Positions 19,229 through 26,987 of a DNA stretch of 37,485 bases are shown piece by piece. The stretch comes from an uncultured Eubacterium sp. (GTDB lineage: Bacteria; Bacillota; Clostridia; Lachnospirales; Lachnospiraceae): NCBI GenBank assembly GCA_945910225.1, contig CAMDYG010000024.1:1-37485 (forward strand), read 5' to 3'. A program made the position numbers and the translations under genes. Numbering within the stretch: position 1 is the stretch's first letter; each line of letters starts with the position of its first letter. The notes below the pieces were generated by a model. It had not been told where the DNA came from and made no database searches. It saw only the letters and a list, made by a program, of their open reading frames with translations.

Positions 19229-20758
19229 ATGGGATTGCTTAAATTTTTAAAAAAGACATATGTACAGGATTATGACCTCGAGAATCTGGAAGATCTTGTT
19301 TATGATGATGAACATATAAGTGAAGATGATGATTTACAGGATATAACAACTGATAAAGACAGCAGAATGGATATATCTGAGCTGTTTGAAGGGTTTGATA
19401 TTGATGGCAAAGATAATAAAAAGCCAGAGAAAGAAAAGGCTTATGTGCCAGATAAAAAGACACAGGGAAGACAGAAACAGTCCATGCTTGATGAAGAAAA
19501 GTATGATCATCTTCTTAAAAGTGTCCAGGCACAGAATCTTATAAAGACAGTTGAGAATCTTGGAGGAGACAGTAAGGATAAACAGGAGAAGGAAGAAAAA
19601 GAGAAAGAACCGGTTATTCTTCCGGATGTAACGAGAAAACCCAAAAAACTGGAAAAGGTTGATACTGAGAAATTCAAGACAAGTGATATAGAATTATATG
19701 TAAAAAGCCAGTGTGATATCATGGAAGAGGCTGCGGCTCATGCAGAAGCTGCAAAAGATGAATATGAATCTGTGACTGAGGAATTTAATGATATAACACT
19801 TATAGAGGAAGCTCCTGATGATATAAGAAAAAATATAGAGGAAATGGCTTCCAGAATTGATTCAATGTCTGTAGACAGAAGAATAATTAAGGTATCAGAA
19901 CAAAAGTTGTCAAATGCTTCTTATAGAAGAATGGAAGCTGTAGAGGATGAGATGCCAGGAGGTTTAAAGCTTTTAAGAGCCCAGGAAGAATATTATGATT
20001 CTGTAAAACGTGACATGAGAATGGTGGAAGGCGAGAGACTGGGATTAAGGCTTGAAGCTAAAGACCTTGTAAAAAAACAGATAAGGATAAGAAGCCTGGC
20101 CAAGCTGGCGCTGTTTGCATTTGCATTGGTATTTGTTGTTTTTCTTATATCAATAGGTGTATCAGAAGATGATTCTGATATAGGATTTTTTATTATGGTT
20201 TCTTTACTTGCTGCAATTCTGGTTGTTGGTATGGTTGCAGTATTAAAGATAACTGAAAGAAAAGTGCTTATAACAGAGATAAAGCTTAATAAAGCAACAG
20301 CTTTGCTCAATAAGGTAAAGATTAAATATATCAATGCTGCTAATACGCTTGACTATGAATATACCAAATTCGGAGTAAAGAGTGCATATGAACTTAGCAA
20401 TAAGTATCAGGTGTATCTTGATATGAAGGACGAACAAAAAAGGATGCTTGATATGACTTCAGCACTTAATCAGGCAGAATTAAACCTTGAACAGAATCTT
20501 AAAAAGCTAGGATTGTATAATGTCCATGTGTGGCTTGGAAGAGTCAGGGCTTTGTACAACCCGAAAGAAATGGTCGAGATAAGACATGAACTGGTTGTAA
20601 GAAGGCAAAAGCTCAGAAATCAGATTGAATATAATGAGAATCAGATTAATGAAGCAAAACAGAACATTAAGAATGTTACTTTATCTAATCCGGAATACAG
20701 TCAGGATGCAATCAGGGTAATTGAAATGTATGAGAGAAGACACAGGGTTGCAAAATAA
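19229..20758 (+). CDS. Coiled-coil protein with a two-helix membrane hairpin, unknown function
   Basis: No family is recognised. The 509-aa product opens with an acidic, disordered region of about 150 residues rich in Asp, Glu and Lys. A helical coiled-coil stretch follows at about 155-285, then two membrane helices near 292-312 (LALFAFALVFVVFLISIGV) and 318-340 (IGFFIMVSLLAAILVVGMVA), joined by only five or six residues (SEDDSD). A second coiled-coil stretch fills 345-509. With so short an outer loop, both ends should be cytoplasmic, so the protein looks like a membrane anchor presenting coiled coils inside the cell. It starts 18 bases after the TPR gene with a weak site (AAGGCAG). It closes the uncharacterised cluster; no terminator is visible before the pheS promoter. 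Confidence 0.7.
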   Translation: MGLLKFLKKTYVQDYDLENLEDLVYDDEHISEDDDLQDITTDKDSRMDISELFEGFDIDGKDNKKPEKEKAYVPDKKTQGRQKQSMLDEEKYDHLLKSVQAQNLIKTVENLGGDSKDKQEKEEKEKEPVILPDVTRKPKKLEKVDTEKFKTSDIELYVKSQCDIMEEAAAHAEAAKDEYESVTEEFNDITLIEEAPDDIRKNIEEMASRIDSMSVDRRIIKVSEQKLSNASYRRMEAVEDEMPGGLKLLRAQEEYYDSVKRDMRMVEGERLGLRLEAKDLVKKQIRIRSLAKLALFAFALVFVVFLISIGVSEDDSDIGFFIMVSLLAAILVVGMVAVLKITERKVLITEIKLNKATALLNKVKIKYINAANTLDYEYTKFGVKSAYELSNKYQVYLDMKDEQKRMLDMTSALNQAELNLEQNLKKLGLYNVHVWLGRVRALYNPKEMVEIRHELVVRRQKLRNQIEYNENQINEAKQNIKNVTLSNPEYSQDAIRVIEMYERRHRVAK

Positions 20759-20775
20759 AATCGATATGTTACAAT
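20748..20775 (+). promoter_or_regulatory. Sigma-A-type promoter for pheST
   Basis: TTGCAA (20748-20753), a 16-base spacer and TACAAT (20770-20775), overlapping the end of the preceding gene. The leader to ATG 20837 is about 55 bases and contains an 8-bp inverted repeat, GCTTTTTA/TAAAAAGC, at about 20784-20811. Confidence 0.55.
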
Positions 20776-20836
20776 AAACAGTGGCTTTTTACGCAAATGA
20801 TTGATAAAAAGCGAAAGAAGTATGGAGGCTATAAGG

Positions 20837-21856
20837 ATGAAAGAAAGACTTGAAGCAATTAGAGAGAGAGCTTTAGCACAGATTAATGAAACTGATTCGC
20901 TTGATAAGCTGAATGATATCAGAGTTGCTTTTCTTGGAAAGAAGGGTGAACTTACTGAAGTACTTAAAGGTATGAAGGATGTTGCACCAGAAGACAGACC
21001 TAAGGTTGGTCAGATTGTTAATGAGACAAGACAGGCAATTGAAGAAGTATTAGATAAGGCTAAGACAGAATTAGCTGCCAAGAAGAGAGAACTTCAGTTA
21101 AAGAGTGAAGTAATAGATGTTACTCTTCCATCTAAGAGAGATGAGTTAGGACATAAGCATCCTAATACACTTGCTTTAGAAGAAATCCAGAAGATATTCA
21201 TTGGAATGGGTTATGAAGTAGTTGACGGACCAGAAGTTGAGTATGATTACTATAACTTTGAGGCACTTAATATACCAGCTAACCACCCGGCTAAGGATGA
21301 ACAGGATACATTTTACATCAATGATAAGATAGTACTCCGTACACAGACTTCCCCTGTTCAGGCAAGAGTTATGGAGAAGGGAAAGCTTCCTATCAGAATG
21401 ATTTCTCCTGGACGTGTATACAGAGCAGATGAAGTTGATGCTACACATTCACCTTGCTTCCATCAGGTAGAGGGTCTTGTAATTGACAAAGGAATTACAT
21501 TTGCAGATCTTAAGGGAACTTTGGCAGAATTCGCCAAGGAGCTTTTCGGACCTGATACTAAAGTTAAATTCAGACCACATCATTTTCCATTCACTGAGCC
21601 TAGTGCTGAGATGGATGTAAGCTGTTTCAAATGTGGTGGTAAAGGATGCCGTTTCTGTAAGGGCGAGGGCTGGATTGAAATTCTCGGCTGTGGAATGGTT
21701 CACCCACATGTATTTGAGCTTTGCGGAATTGATAAGGAAGAATATACAGGATTTGCCTTTGGTGTAGGACTTGAGAGAGTTGCTCTTCTTAAGTACGAAA
21801 TCGATGACATGAGACTCCTTTATGAGAATGATATCAGATTCATAAAGCAGTTCTAA
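20837..21856 (+). CDS. pheS: Phenylalanyl-tRNA synthetase alpha subunit
   Basis: Catalytic subunit of the alpha2beta2 enzyme that charges tRNA-Phe. ATG 20837 gives 339 aa, the usual PheS length, and GGAGG at 20824-20828 is eight bases upstream; in-frame starts at 20822 and TTG 20801 are less likely because the first overlaps that site. Landmarks are the N-terminal coiled coil, the HPNTLALEEIQ segment, motif 2 with SPGRVYRADEVDATHSPCFHQ, the FKCGGKGCRFCKGEGWIEILG stretch and motif 3 GFAFGVGLERVALLKY. A Cys-rich pair (CFKCGGKGCRFC) is retained. pheT follows after 46 bases. Confidence 0.96.
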   Translation: MKERLEAIRERALAQINETDSLDKLNDIRVAFLGKKGELTEVLKGMKDVAPEDRPKVGQIVNETRQAIEEVLDKAKTELAAKKRELQLKSEVIDVTLPSKRDELGHKHPNTLALEEIQKIFIGMGYEVVDGPEVEYDYYNFEALNIPANHPAKDEQDTFYINDKIVLRTQTSPVQARVMEKGKLPIRMISPGRVYRADEVDATHSPCFHQVEGLVIDKGITFADLKGTLAEFAKELFGPDTKVKFRPHHFPFTEPSAEMDVSCFKCGGKGCRFCKGEGWIEILGCGMVHPHVFELCGIDKEEYTGFAFGVGLERVALLKYEIDDMRLLYENDIRFIKQF

Positions 21857-21902
21857 TGACTGATTAGCAATTGATTATAGTATATTTAAGGAGAATGACG
21901 AT

Positions 21903-24329
21903 ATGAATACATCATTAAATTGGATAAAAGCAATGGTTCCAGGTCTTGAGTGTACAGATCAGGAATTCAGAGATGCAATGACACTTTCAGGAACTAAGGT
22001 AGAGTGTTTCAACGCATTTGACAAGAACCTTGATAAAATCGTAGTTGGACAGATTCTTTCAGTTGAGAAGCACCCTGATGCAGACAAGCTTGTTGTATGC
22101 CAGGTTAATGTAGGAAGCGAGAATGTACAGATTGTAACTGGAGCACCTAACATTGAAGTTGGTTCAAGCGGACAGAAGGTTCCTGTAGTATTAGATGGAG
22201 GAAGAGTTGCCGGAGGACATGACGGCGGAGCGCTTCCAGAAGACGGAATTAAGATTAAGAAGGGCAAGTTAAGAGGAGTAGAGTCATGTGGCATGATGTG
22301 CTCTATCGAGGAACTTGGTTCTTCAAGAGAGTTCTTCCCAGATGCACCAGAGGGCGGAATCTATATATTAGGTGATGATGCAGTTGTTGGTTCAAGTGCA
22401 GTTGAGTACTTAGGACTTAACGATACAGTATTTGAATATGAAATTACTAATAATCGTGTAGACTGCTACAGCGTTATCGGTATTGCAAGAGAGGCAGCTG
22501 CTACATTCAGAAAGCCTTTCAATCCACCAGTTGTTACTAAGACAGGTAATGACGAGGACGTTAATACAATGGTTTCAGTTGATATTGAGGCTAAAGAGCT
22601 TTGTTCAAGATATGTTGCAAGAGTTGTTAAGAATATAAGACTCGCTCCATCTCCAAAGTGGATGCAGCAGCGTCTTATGACAGCAGGTATCAGACCAATT
22701 AATAATATTGTTGATATCACTAATTATGTTATGGAAGAATATGGCCAGCCAATGCATGCATATGACTATGATACTCTTGCAGGTCATAAGATTGTTGTAA
22801 GAACAGCTTCTGAAGGAGAAAAGTTCGTAACACTTGACGGACAGGAAAGAACCCTTGATGCACAGACACTTCTTATATGTGATGGTGAGAAGCCAGTTGG
22901 TATTGCAGGTATCATGGGCGGAGAGAACTCAATGATTACTGACGATGTCAAGACAATGCTTTTTGAAGCAGCTACATTTGACGGAACTAACATCAGAAAG
23001 TCAACTAAGAAGATTGGTTTAAGAACAGACGCTTCTGGTAAGTTTGAGAAGGGACTTGATCCGGAGAATGCTATGGAAGCTATCAACAGAGCATGCCAGC
23101 TTATAGAAGAACTTGATGCAGGTGATGTTGTAGGTGGTGCAGTTGATGTATATCCTAATCCTGTAACTAAGAAGAGACTTCCATTTGAACCAGCTAAGTA
23201 CAATGCTTTACTTGGTACAAATGTATCAGATGAAGATATGCTTTCTTACTTTGAAAGACTTGAGGTTGAGTATGATAAAGATGCTAATGAACTTATTATC
23301 CCAACATTCAGACAGGATCTTAACAGAGATGCTGATATAGCAGAGGAAGTTGCAAGATTCTTCGGATATGACAACATTCCTACAACTCTTCCTAAGGGAG
23401 AGACAACAATGGGTAAGATTTCATTTGAGCAGAGCATTGAAGATGCAGCTTCAGAGGTTGCCCAGTTTACAGGATTCTCACAGGCTATGACATACTCATT
23501 CGAGAGCCCTAAGGTATTTGATAAGTTAAAGCTTCCTGCAGATTCTGTATACAGAAAGACAGTTGTAATCTCTAATCCATTAGGAGAGGATTTCTCAGTT
23601 ATGAGAACACTTCCAATCCATGGAATGCTTACATCTTTATCAACTAACTATAACAGAAGAAACAAGAATGTTAGGTTATATGAATTAGCTAAGGTTTACC
23701 TTGCAGCAGATGATGTTAACGAACTTCCAGATGAGAGAGTTGAATTCACACTCGGAGCATTTGGCAATGTTGATTTCTACTCAATGAAGGGTGTTATTGA
23801 AGAATTCCTTGAGAAGATTGGAATGAAGAAGAAGCCAACATATGATGCTAAGGCTGGTATTCCATTCTTACATCCAGGTCGTCAGGCTGACGTATATTAC
23901 GATGATAAGAAGATTGGTTATATCGGAGAACTTCACCCAGATGTAGCTGATACTTATTCAATCGGTGAGAGAACATATATTGTTGTTATTGATATTCCAA
24001 CTGTTACAGAAATGGCAAGCTTCGATAAGAAGTTCACAGGAATTGCAAAGTTCCCAGCGGTAACAAGAGATATCAGTATGGTAATGCCTAAGGAACTTCC
24101 AGTTGGTGAAGTTGAGAAGATTATTGAGAAGCGCGGTGGCAAGATATTAGAGAGCTACAGCCTCTTCGATATTTACGAAGGTAGCCAGATTAAAGAAGGC
24201 TTCAAGTCAGTTGCTTATTCAATTGCATTCAGAGCTAAGGACAGAACACTTGAGGATAAGGATATAACACCAGTAATGGAGAAGATATTCAAAGATCTTG
24301 AGGCTGACGGAATTGAACTTAGAAAGTAA
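21903..24329 (+). CDS. pheT: Phenylalanyl-tRNA synthetase beta subunit
   Basis: Structural and editing partner of PheS. The 808-aa product has the normal order: N-terminal helical start, EMAP/tRNA-binding fold at about 40-155 (VEKHPDADKLVVCQVNVG), the B3/B4 editing domain at about 210-390 with the IMGG stretch, the B5 domain at about 400-475, a catalytic-like core and the C-terminal anticodon-binding FDX-ACB domain (FPAVTRDISMVMP through the end). AAGGAG precedes the ATG. queA begins 13 bases after the stop, so the two are probably co-transcribed. Confidence 0.97.
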   Translation: MNTSLNWIKAMVPGLECTDQEFRDAMTLSGTKVECFNAFDKNLDKIVVGQILSVEKHPDADKLVVCQVNVGSENVQIVTGAPNIEVGSSGQKVPVVLDGGRVAGGHDGGALPEDGIKIKKGKLRGVESCGMMCSIEELGSSREFFPDAPEGGIYILGDDAVVGSSAVEYLGLNDTVFEYEITNNRVDCYSVIGIAREAAATFRKPFNPPVVTKTGNDEDVNTMVSVDIEAKELCSRYVARVVKNIRLAPSPKWMQQRLMTAGIRPINNIVDITNYVMEEYGQPMHAYDYDTLAGHKIVVRTASEGEKFVTLDGQERTLDAQTLLICDGEKPVGIAGIMGGENSMITDDVKTMLFEAATFDGTNIRKSTKKIGLRTDASGKFEKGLDPENAMEAINRACQLIEELDAGDVVGGAVDVYPNPVTKKRLPFEPAKYNALLGTNVSDEDMLSYFERLEVEYDKDANELIIPTFRQDLNRDADIAEEVARFFGYDNIPTTLPKGETTMGKISFEQSIEDAASEVAQFTGFSQAMTYSFESPKVFDKLKLPADSVYRKTVVISNPLGEDFSVMRTLPIHGMLTSLSTNYNRRNKNVRLYELAKVYLAADDVNELPDERVEFTLGAFGNVDFYSMKGVIEEFLEKIGMKKKPTYDAKAGIPFLHPGRQADVYYDDKKIGYIGELHPDVADTYSIGERTYIVVIDIPTVTEMASFDKKFTGIAKFPAVTRDISMVMPKELPVGEVEKIIEKRGGKILESYSLFDIYEGSQIKEGFKSVAYSIAFRAKDRTLEDKDITPVMEKIFKDLEADGIELRK

Positions 24330-24342
24330 ATAGGAGCAGTAC

Positions 24343-25374
24343 ATGGATTTACATGATTTTTATTATGATCTGCCAGAGGAACTTATTGCACAGGATCCGT
24401 TGTCAGACAGATCAAGTTCAAGACTTATGGTGCTTGATAAGGAAACAGGTGCAATTGAACATAAGATATTCAGGGATATTGTAGATTATCTTAAACCGGG
24501 TGACTGCCTTGTTGTTAATGATACTAAGGTAATACCAGCAAGACTTATAGGAACTAAGGTTGATACAGGAGCTGCTATTGAAGTGCTTCTTCTTAAGAGA
24601 CTTGAGGACAGACAGGATACATGGGAAGTTCTTGTTAAGCCAGGAAAGAAGGCTAAGGTTGGTGCGAAGATAAGCTTTGGCGAAGGCAGACTGACAGGCG
24701 AGGTTATTGATATAGTTGAGGAAGGAAACAGACTTATCCGGTTCACATATGATGGAATATTTGAAGAGATTCTTGATGAACTCGGACAGATGCCGCTTCC
24801 TCCATATATAACACATAAGCTTGAGGATAAGAACAGATATCAGACTGTATATGCAAAACATGAAGGTTCTGCAGCAGCACCTACAGCCGGATTGCATTTT
24901 ACAACAGAGCTTCTTGAAAAAATCAAGGCTATGGGAGTTAATATTGCAAGAGTAACACTTCATGTAGGACTTGGAACATTCAGACCTGTTAAGGTAGAGA
25001 ATATTCTTGATCATCACATGCATTCAGAATTCTATGTTGTTACACAGGAAGCTGCTGACATGATTAACAATACAAGAAAGAATGGCGGCAGGGTAATAGC
25101 TGTTGGAACAACAAGTACAAGAACACTTGAATCAGTTGCACTTGAGGATGGAACGATTCCTGCAAAGAGCGGATGGACAGAGATATTCATATATCCTGGA
25201 TACAAGTTCAAGGCAATTGACTGCCTTATAACTAACTTCCATCTTCCAGAGTCAACTCTTGTTATGCTTGTATCAGCACTTGCCGGAAGAGAGCATGTAC
25301 TTCATGCATATGAAGTTGCAGTGCAGGAAAAATATAGATTCTTCAGCTTTGGAGATGCTATGTTTATTAAATAA
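24343..25374 (+). CDS. queA: S-adenosylmethionine:tRNA ribosyltransferase-isomerase QueA
   Basis: Transfers and isomerises the ribosyl group of SAM onto preQ1 at the wobble base of GUN-anticodon tRNAs, forming epoxyqueuosine. The 343-aa product is of standard size with the family start ([18 protein letters not shown]), [10 protein letters not shown], the strongly conserved APTAGLHFT, and [10 protein letters not shown]. It starts 13 bases after pheT, with a GGAG site upstream. Other queuosine genes are not in the window; tgt is a frequent neighbour elsewhere. A PilZ gene follows after 23 bases. Confidence 0.96.
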   Translation: MDLHDFYYDLPEELIAQDPLSDRSSSRLMVLDKETGAIEHKIFRDIVDYLKPGDCLVVNDTKVIPARLIGTKVDTGAAIEVLLLKRLEDRQDTWEVLVKPGKKAKVGAKISFGEGRLTGEVIDIVEEGNRLIRFTYDGIFEEILDELGQMPLPPYITHKLEDKNRYQTVYAKHEGSAAAPTAGLHFTTELLEKIKAMGVNIARVTLHVGLGTFRPVKVENILDHHMHSEFYVVTQEAADMINNTRKNGGRVIAVGTTSTRTLESVALEDGTIPAKSGWTEIFIYPGYKFKAIDCLITNFHLPESTLVMLVSALAGREHVLHAYEVAVQEKYRFFSFGDAMFIK

Positions 25375-25397
25375 TATTTAAATTATAGAAGGTAATA

Positions 25398-25766
25398 ATG
25401 GGGATTGAAAAAAGAAAGTCAAAAAGAACGGATGTTGATGTTACAATATCATTAAGAAAGCTTGATGATAAGTATGTTTCCGGATATTCAGGAGACACAA
25501 TTGATGTTAATGTAATCAATATCTCAAAAGATGGTATAGCTTTTAAATCAGAATATGAATTTAAGCTCAACACTTATCATGATACAGTCATTACTCTTGA
25601 TAATAAAGAATCGTTTGAAACAGTAATTGAGATTATCAGAATGGAGAACATGGGGGAACTTGAGACAACTTATGGATGCAGATTTGTTGGCATCAATTCA
25701 GAAGACAGATTTAAGATAGAGGTATACCAGATTCTTTATGAAAGCAATCAGAATAAAACAGAATAA
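25398..25766 (+). CDS. PilZ domain protein, probable c-di-GMP receptor
   Basis: The 122-aa product is a single PilZ domain. The c-di-GMP binding signature is intact: RxxxR at residues 6-10 (RKSKR) and (D/N)xSxxG at 41-46 (NISKDG), followed by a beta barrel and a short C-terminal helix. There is no extra domain, so it should act as a small adaptor that binds another protein when loaded with c-di-GMP. It lies 23 bases after queA on the same strand. Whether the two are functionally linked is unclear; its output could be motility or envelope, but no flagellar or polysaccharide gene is nearby. Confidence 0.85.
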   Translation: MGIEKRKSKRTDVDVTISLRKLDDKYVSGYSGDTIDVNVINISKDGIAFKSEYEFKLNTYHDTVITLDNKESFETVIEIIRMENMGELETTYGCRFVGINSEDRFKIEVYQILYESNQNKTE

Positions 25767-25770
25767 TTAA

Positions 25771-25799
25771 TGGCTGATTGTTGTACAATTGAATAATAT
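25771..25799 (+). promoter_or_regulatory. Possible rnpB promoter
   Basis: A good -10 TAATAT (25794-25799) lies 17 bases after a poor -35 (TGGCTG, 25771-25776). The implied start near 25806 coincides with the 5' end of the RNase P RNA P1 helix, which is the main support. Confidence 0.4.
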
Positions 25800-25806
25800 C
25801 AGAATA

Positions 25807-26164
25807 TATATGAGTAGCACAGATGATCGCGGCTGCATATGTGCAGGTGAGGAAAGTCCGGGCTTCATAGGGCAGGATGCCGGATAACATCCGGTGGAGG
25901 CGACTCCAAGGACAGTGCAACAGAAATAAACCGCCAGCAGATTTTGCTGGTAAGGGTGGAAAGGCAGTGTAAGAGACTACCGCATTACTGGTAACAGTAT
26001 TGGCACATGTAAACCCCATCCGAAGCAAGACCAAACAAAAGCGTTATTAAGGCTGCCCGTCAAGCTTTAGGTAGGTTGCTTGAGCCTGCTGGCAACAGCA
26101 GGACTAGATAGATGATCATCACAGCGTCAGCTGACATAACCCGGCTTATAGTGCTGCTCATATA
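25807..26164 (+). ncRNA. rnpB: RNase P RNA (class A-like M1 RNA)
   Basis: Catalytic RNA that removes the 5' leader of pre-tRNAs. The P4 hallmark GAGGAAAGTCCGGGCT is near 25850, and ACAGAAA with the following ACCGCC is seen near 25919-25934. The conserved 3' part includes the GTAAACCCCATCCGAAGCAAGACCAAA-type region around 26008-26038 and AGATAGATGATCATC near 26106-26120, then ATAACCCGGCTTATAG. The ends close helix P1: TATATGAGTAGCAC (25807-25820) pairs with GTGCTGCTCATATA (26151-26164) with one mismatch. Length of about 358 bases is normal. The exact ends are inferred from this pairing. Confidence 0.95.
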
Positions 26165-26172
26165 AAAAACAC

Positions 26173-26223
26173 ACAGTAAGCAGATAAAGGATCCCCTTCC
26201 GGTTTGCTTACTGTCTGTTTTTA
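26173..26223 (+). terminator. Rho-independent terminator after rnpB
   Basis: A perfect 10-bp stem, ACAGTAAGCA (26173-26182) with TGCTTACTGT (26205-26214), and a 22-base loop are followed by a T-rich stretch (CTGTTTTTAA). Confidence 0.82.
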
Positions 26224-26225
26224 AT

Positions 26226-26435
26226 AGGGTCAGAGAGTTACATTGTGGAAGAACAGATGAGGAATTGGTAATTGATATTGAGATGGCTATAGACTACTGT
26301 ATTGAACACAATATATTAAGGGAATTTCTGATATCTCGAAGGAATGAGGTGACAAAGAATATGAAACTTGATTATACGTTTGACAGGCAGTTAGAACTGA
26401 AGAGAGAAGATGCTCGTGAAGAAGGACGAAATTAA
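26226..26435 (+). pseudogene. C-terminal relic of an Rpn-family (PD-(D/E)XK nuclease) transposase-like gene
   Basis: The frame ending at TAA 26433-26435 stays open back into the rnpB terminator and reads RELHCGRTDEELVIDI, then DYCIEHNILREFLISRRNEV, then MKLDYTFDRQLELKREDA before the stop. This matches the C-terminal tail I know from the Rpn/PDDEXK-family transposase-like proteins. The nuclease core (normally about 200 residues upstream) is absent and no start codon with a ribosome binding site is visible, so the 5' part was lost at the rnpB terminator. The stop codon overlaps the next gene's start (TAATG). Confidence 0.8.
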
Positions 26436-26914
26436 TGATGGTTTTTAAAAATCCACGACAAGTAATATTTGCAATACTCACAATTCTATGGATGATTGTT
26501 ATATTTTCTTTTTCGGCAAAACCTGGGAATGAATCGGAAGAACAGAGTATTAAAGCAGGAATGATAGTCTGCCATATGTTTGTTCCTGGCTTTGGAGATT
26601 TAAGTGAACAGCAGCAGATTGATATGGCACAGGCTATTGATCATCCGGTGAGAAAGACAGCACATGCAGCAGAATATGCCATGCTTGCAGGACTGGTGCT
26701 TGGGGCGGTTACAGTAAGCATAATCAGGTGGAAGAATGTTCTGATTGCCATATCTGTATCTGTACTATATGCAGCAACTGATGAATTTCATCAGCTTTTT
26801 GTGCCAGCCAGAAGCGGGCAGGTAAAGGATGTTTTAATTGATGGATGCGGAGCTGTTATTGGAACGTTAATTATATGGGGAATATATTATCTGGTTCATA
26901 AAAAGAAAAGCTGA
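26435..26914 (+). CDS. VanZ-like membrane protein
   Basis: The 159-aa product has the VanZ family pattern: an N-terminal helix with FSFSAKPGNESEEQS, the HPVRKTAHAAEYAMLAGLV region with conserved His, Lys and Glu, a helix, then ATDEFHQLFVPARSGQVKDVLIDGCGA and a last helix. Four membrane helices are expected. VanZ members occur in teicoplanin resistance clusters and widely elsewhere without known function; no resistance role is implied here. ATG 26435 overlaps the stop of the transposase relic (TAATG), and ATG 26438 is an alternative. Only a weak AAGGAC site precedes it, so the relic may supply the translation-initiation context. Confidence 0.85.
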   Translation: MMVFKNPRQVIFAILTILWMIVIFSFSAKPGNESEEQSIKAGMIVCHMFVPGFGDLSEQQQIDMAQAIDHPVRKTAHAAEYAMLAGLVLGAVTVSIIRWKNVLIAISVSVLYAATDEFHQLFVPARSGQVKDVLIDGCGAVIGTLIIWGIYYLVHKKKS

Positions 26915-26921
26915 TTATCAG

Positions 26922-26949
26922 TTGCAAATCTAATCATAAGGACTATAAT
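26922..26949 (+). promoter_or_regulatory. Sigma-A-type promoter for the MATE transporter gene
   Basis: TTGCAA (26922-26927), a 16-base spacer and a consensus TATAAT (26944-26949) lie between the VanZ-like gene and the transporter. The start near 26956 leaves a leader of about 30 bases. Confidence 0.65.
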
Positions 26950-26987
26950 GGTTAAGAATTAGTAGTTTTTACGATGGGAGAGCAATG

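Noticed and set aside
20797-20836. Longer PheS starts at TTG 20801 or ATG 20822
   Set aside because: The ribosome binding site GGAGG at 20824-20828 fits only ATG 20837, which also gives the usual family length.
24418-25023. Minus-strand open frame of 201 codons opposite queA
   Set aside because: It is antisense to an intact conserved gene, and its Cys/Lys/Asn-rich composition is what the reverse of this codon use produces.
25711-26034. Minus-strand open frame of 107 codons across the pilZ end and rnpB
   Set aside because: Most of it is antisense to the RNase P RNA, whose sequence and P1 pairing are clear.
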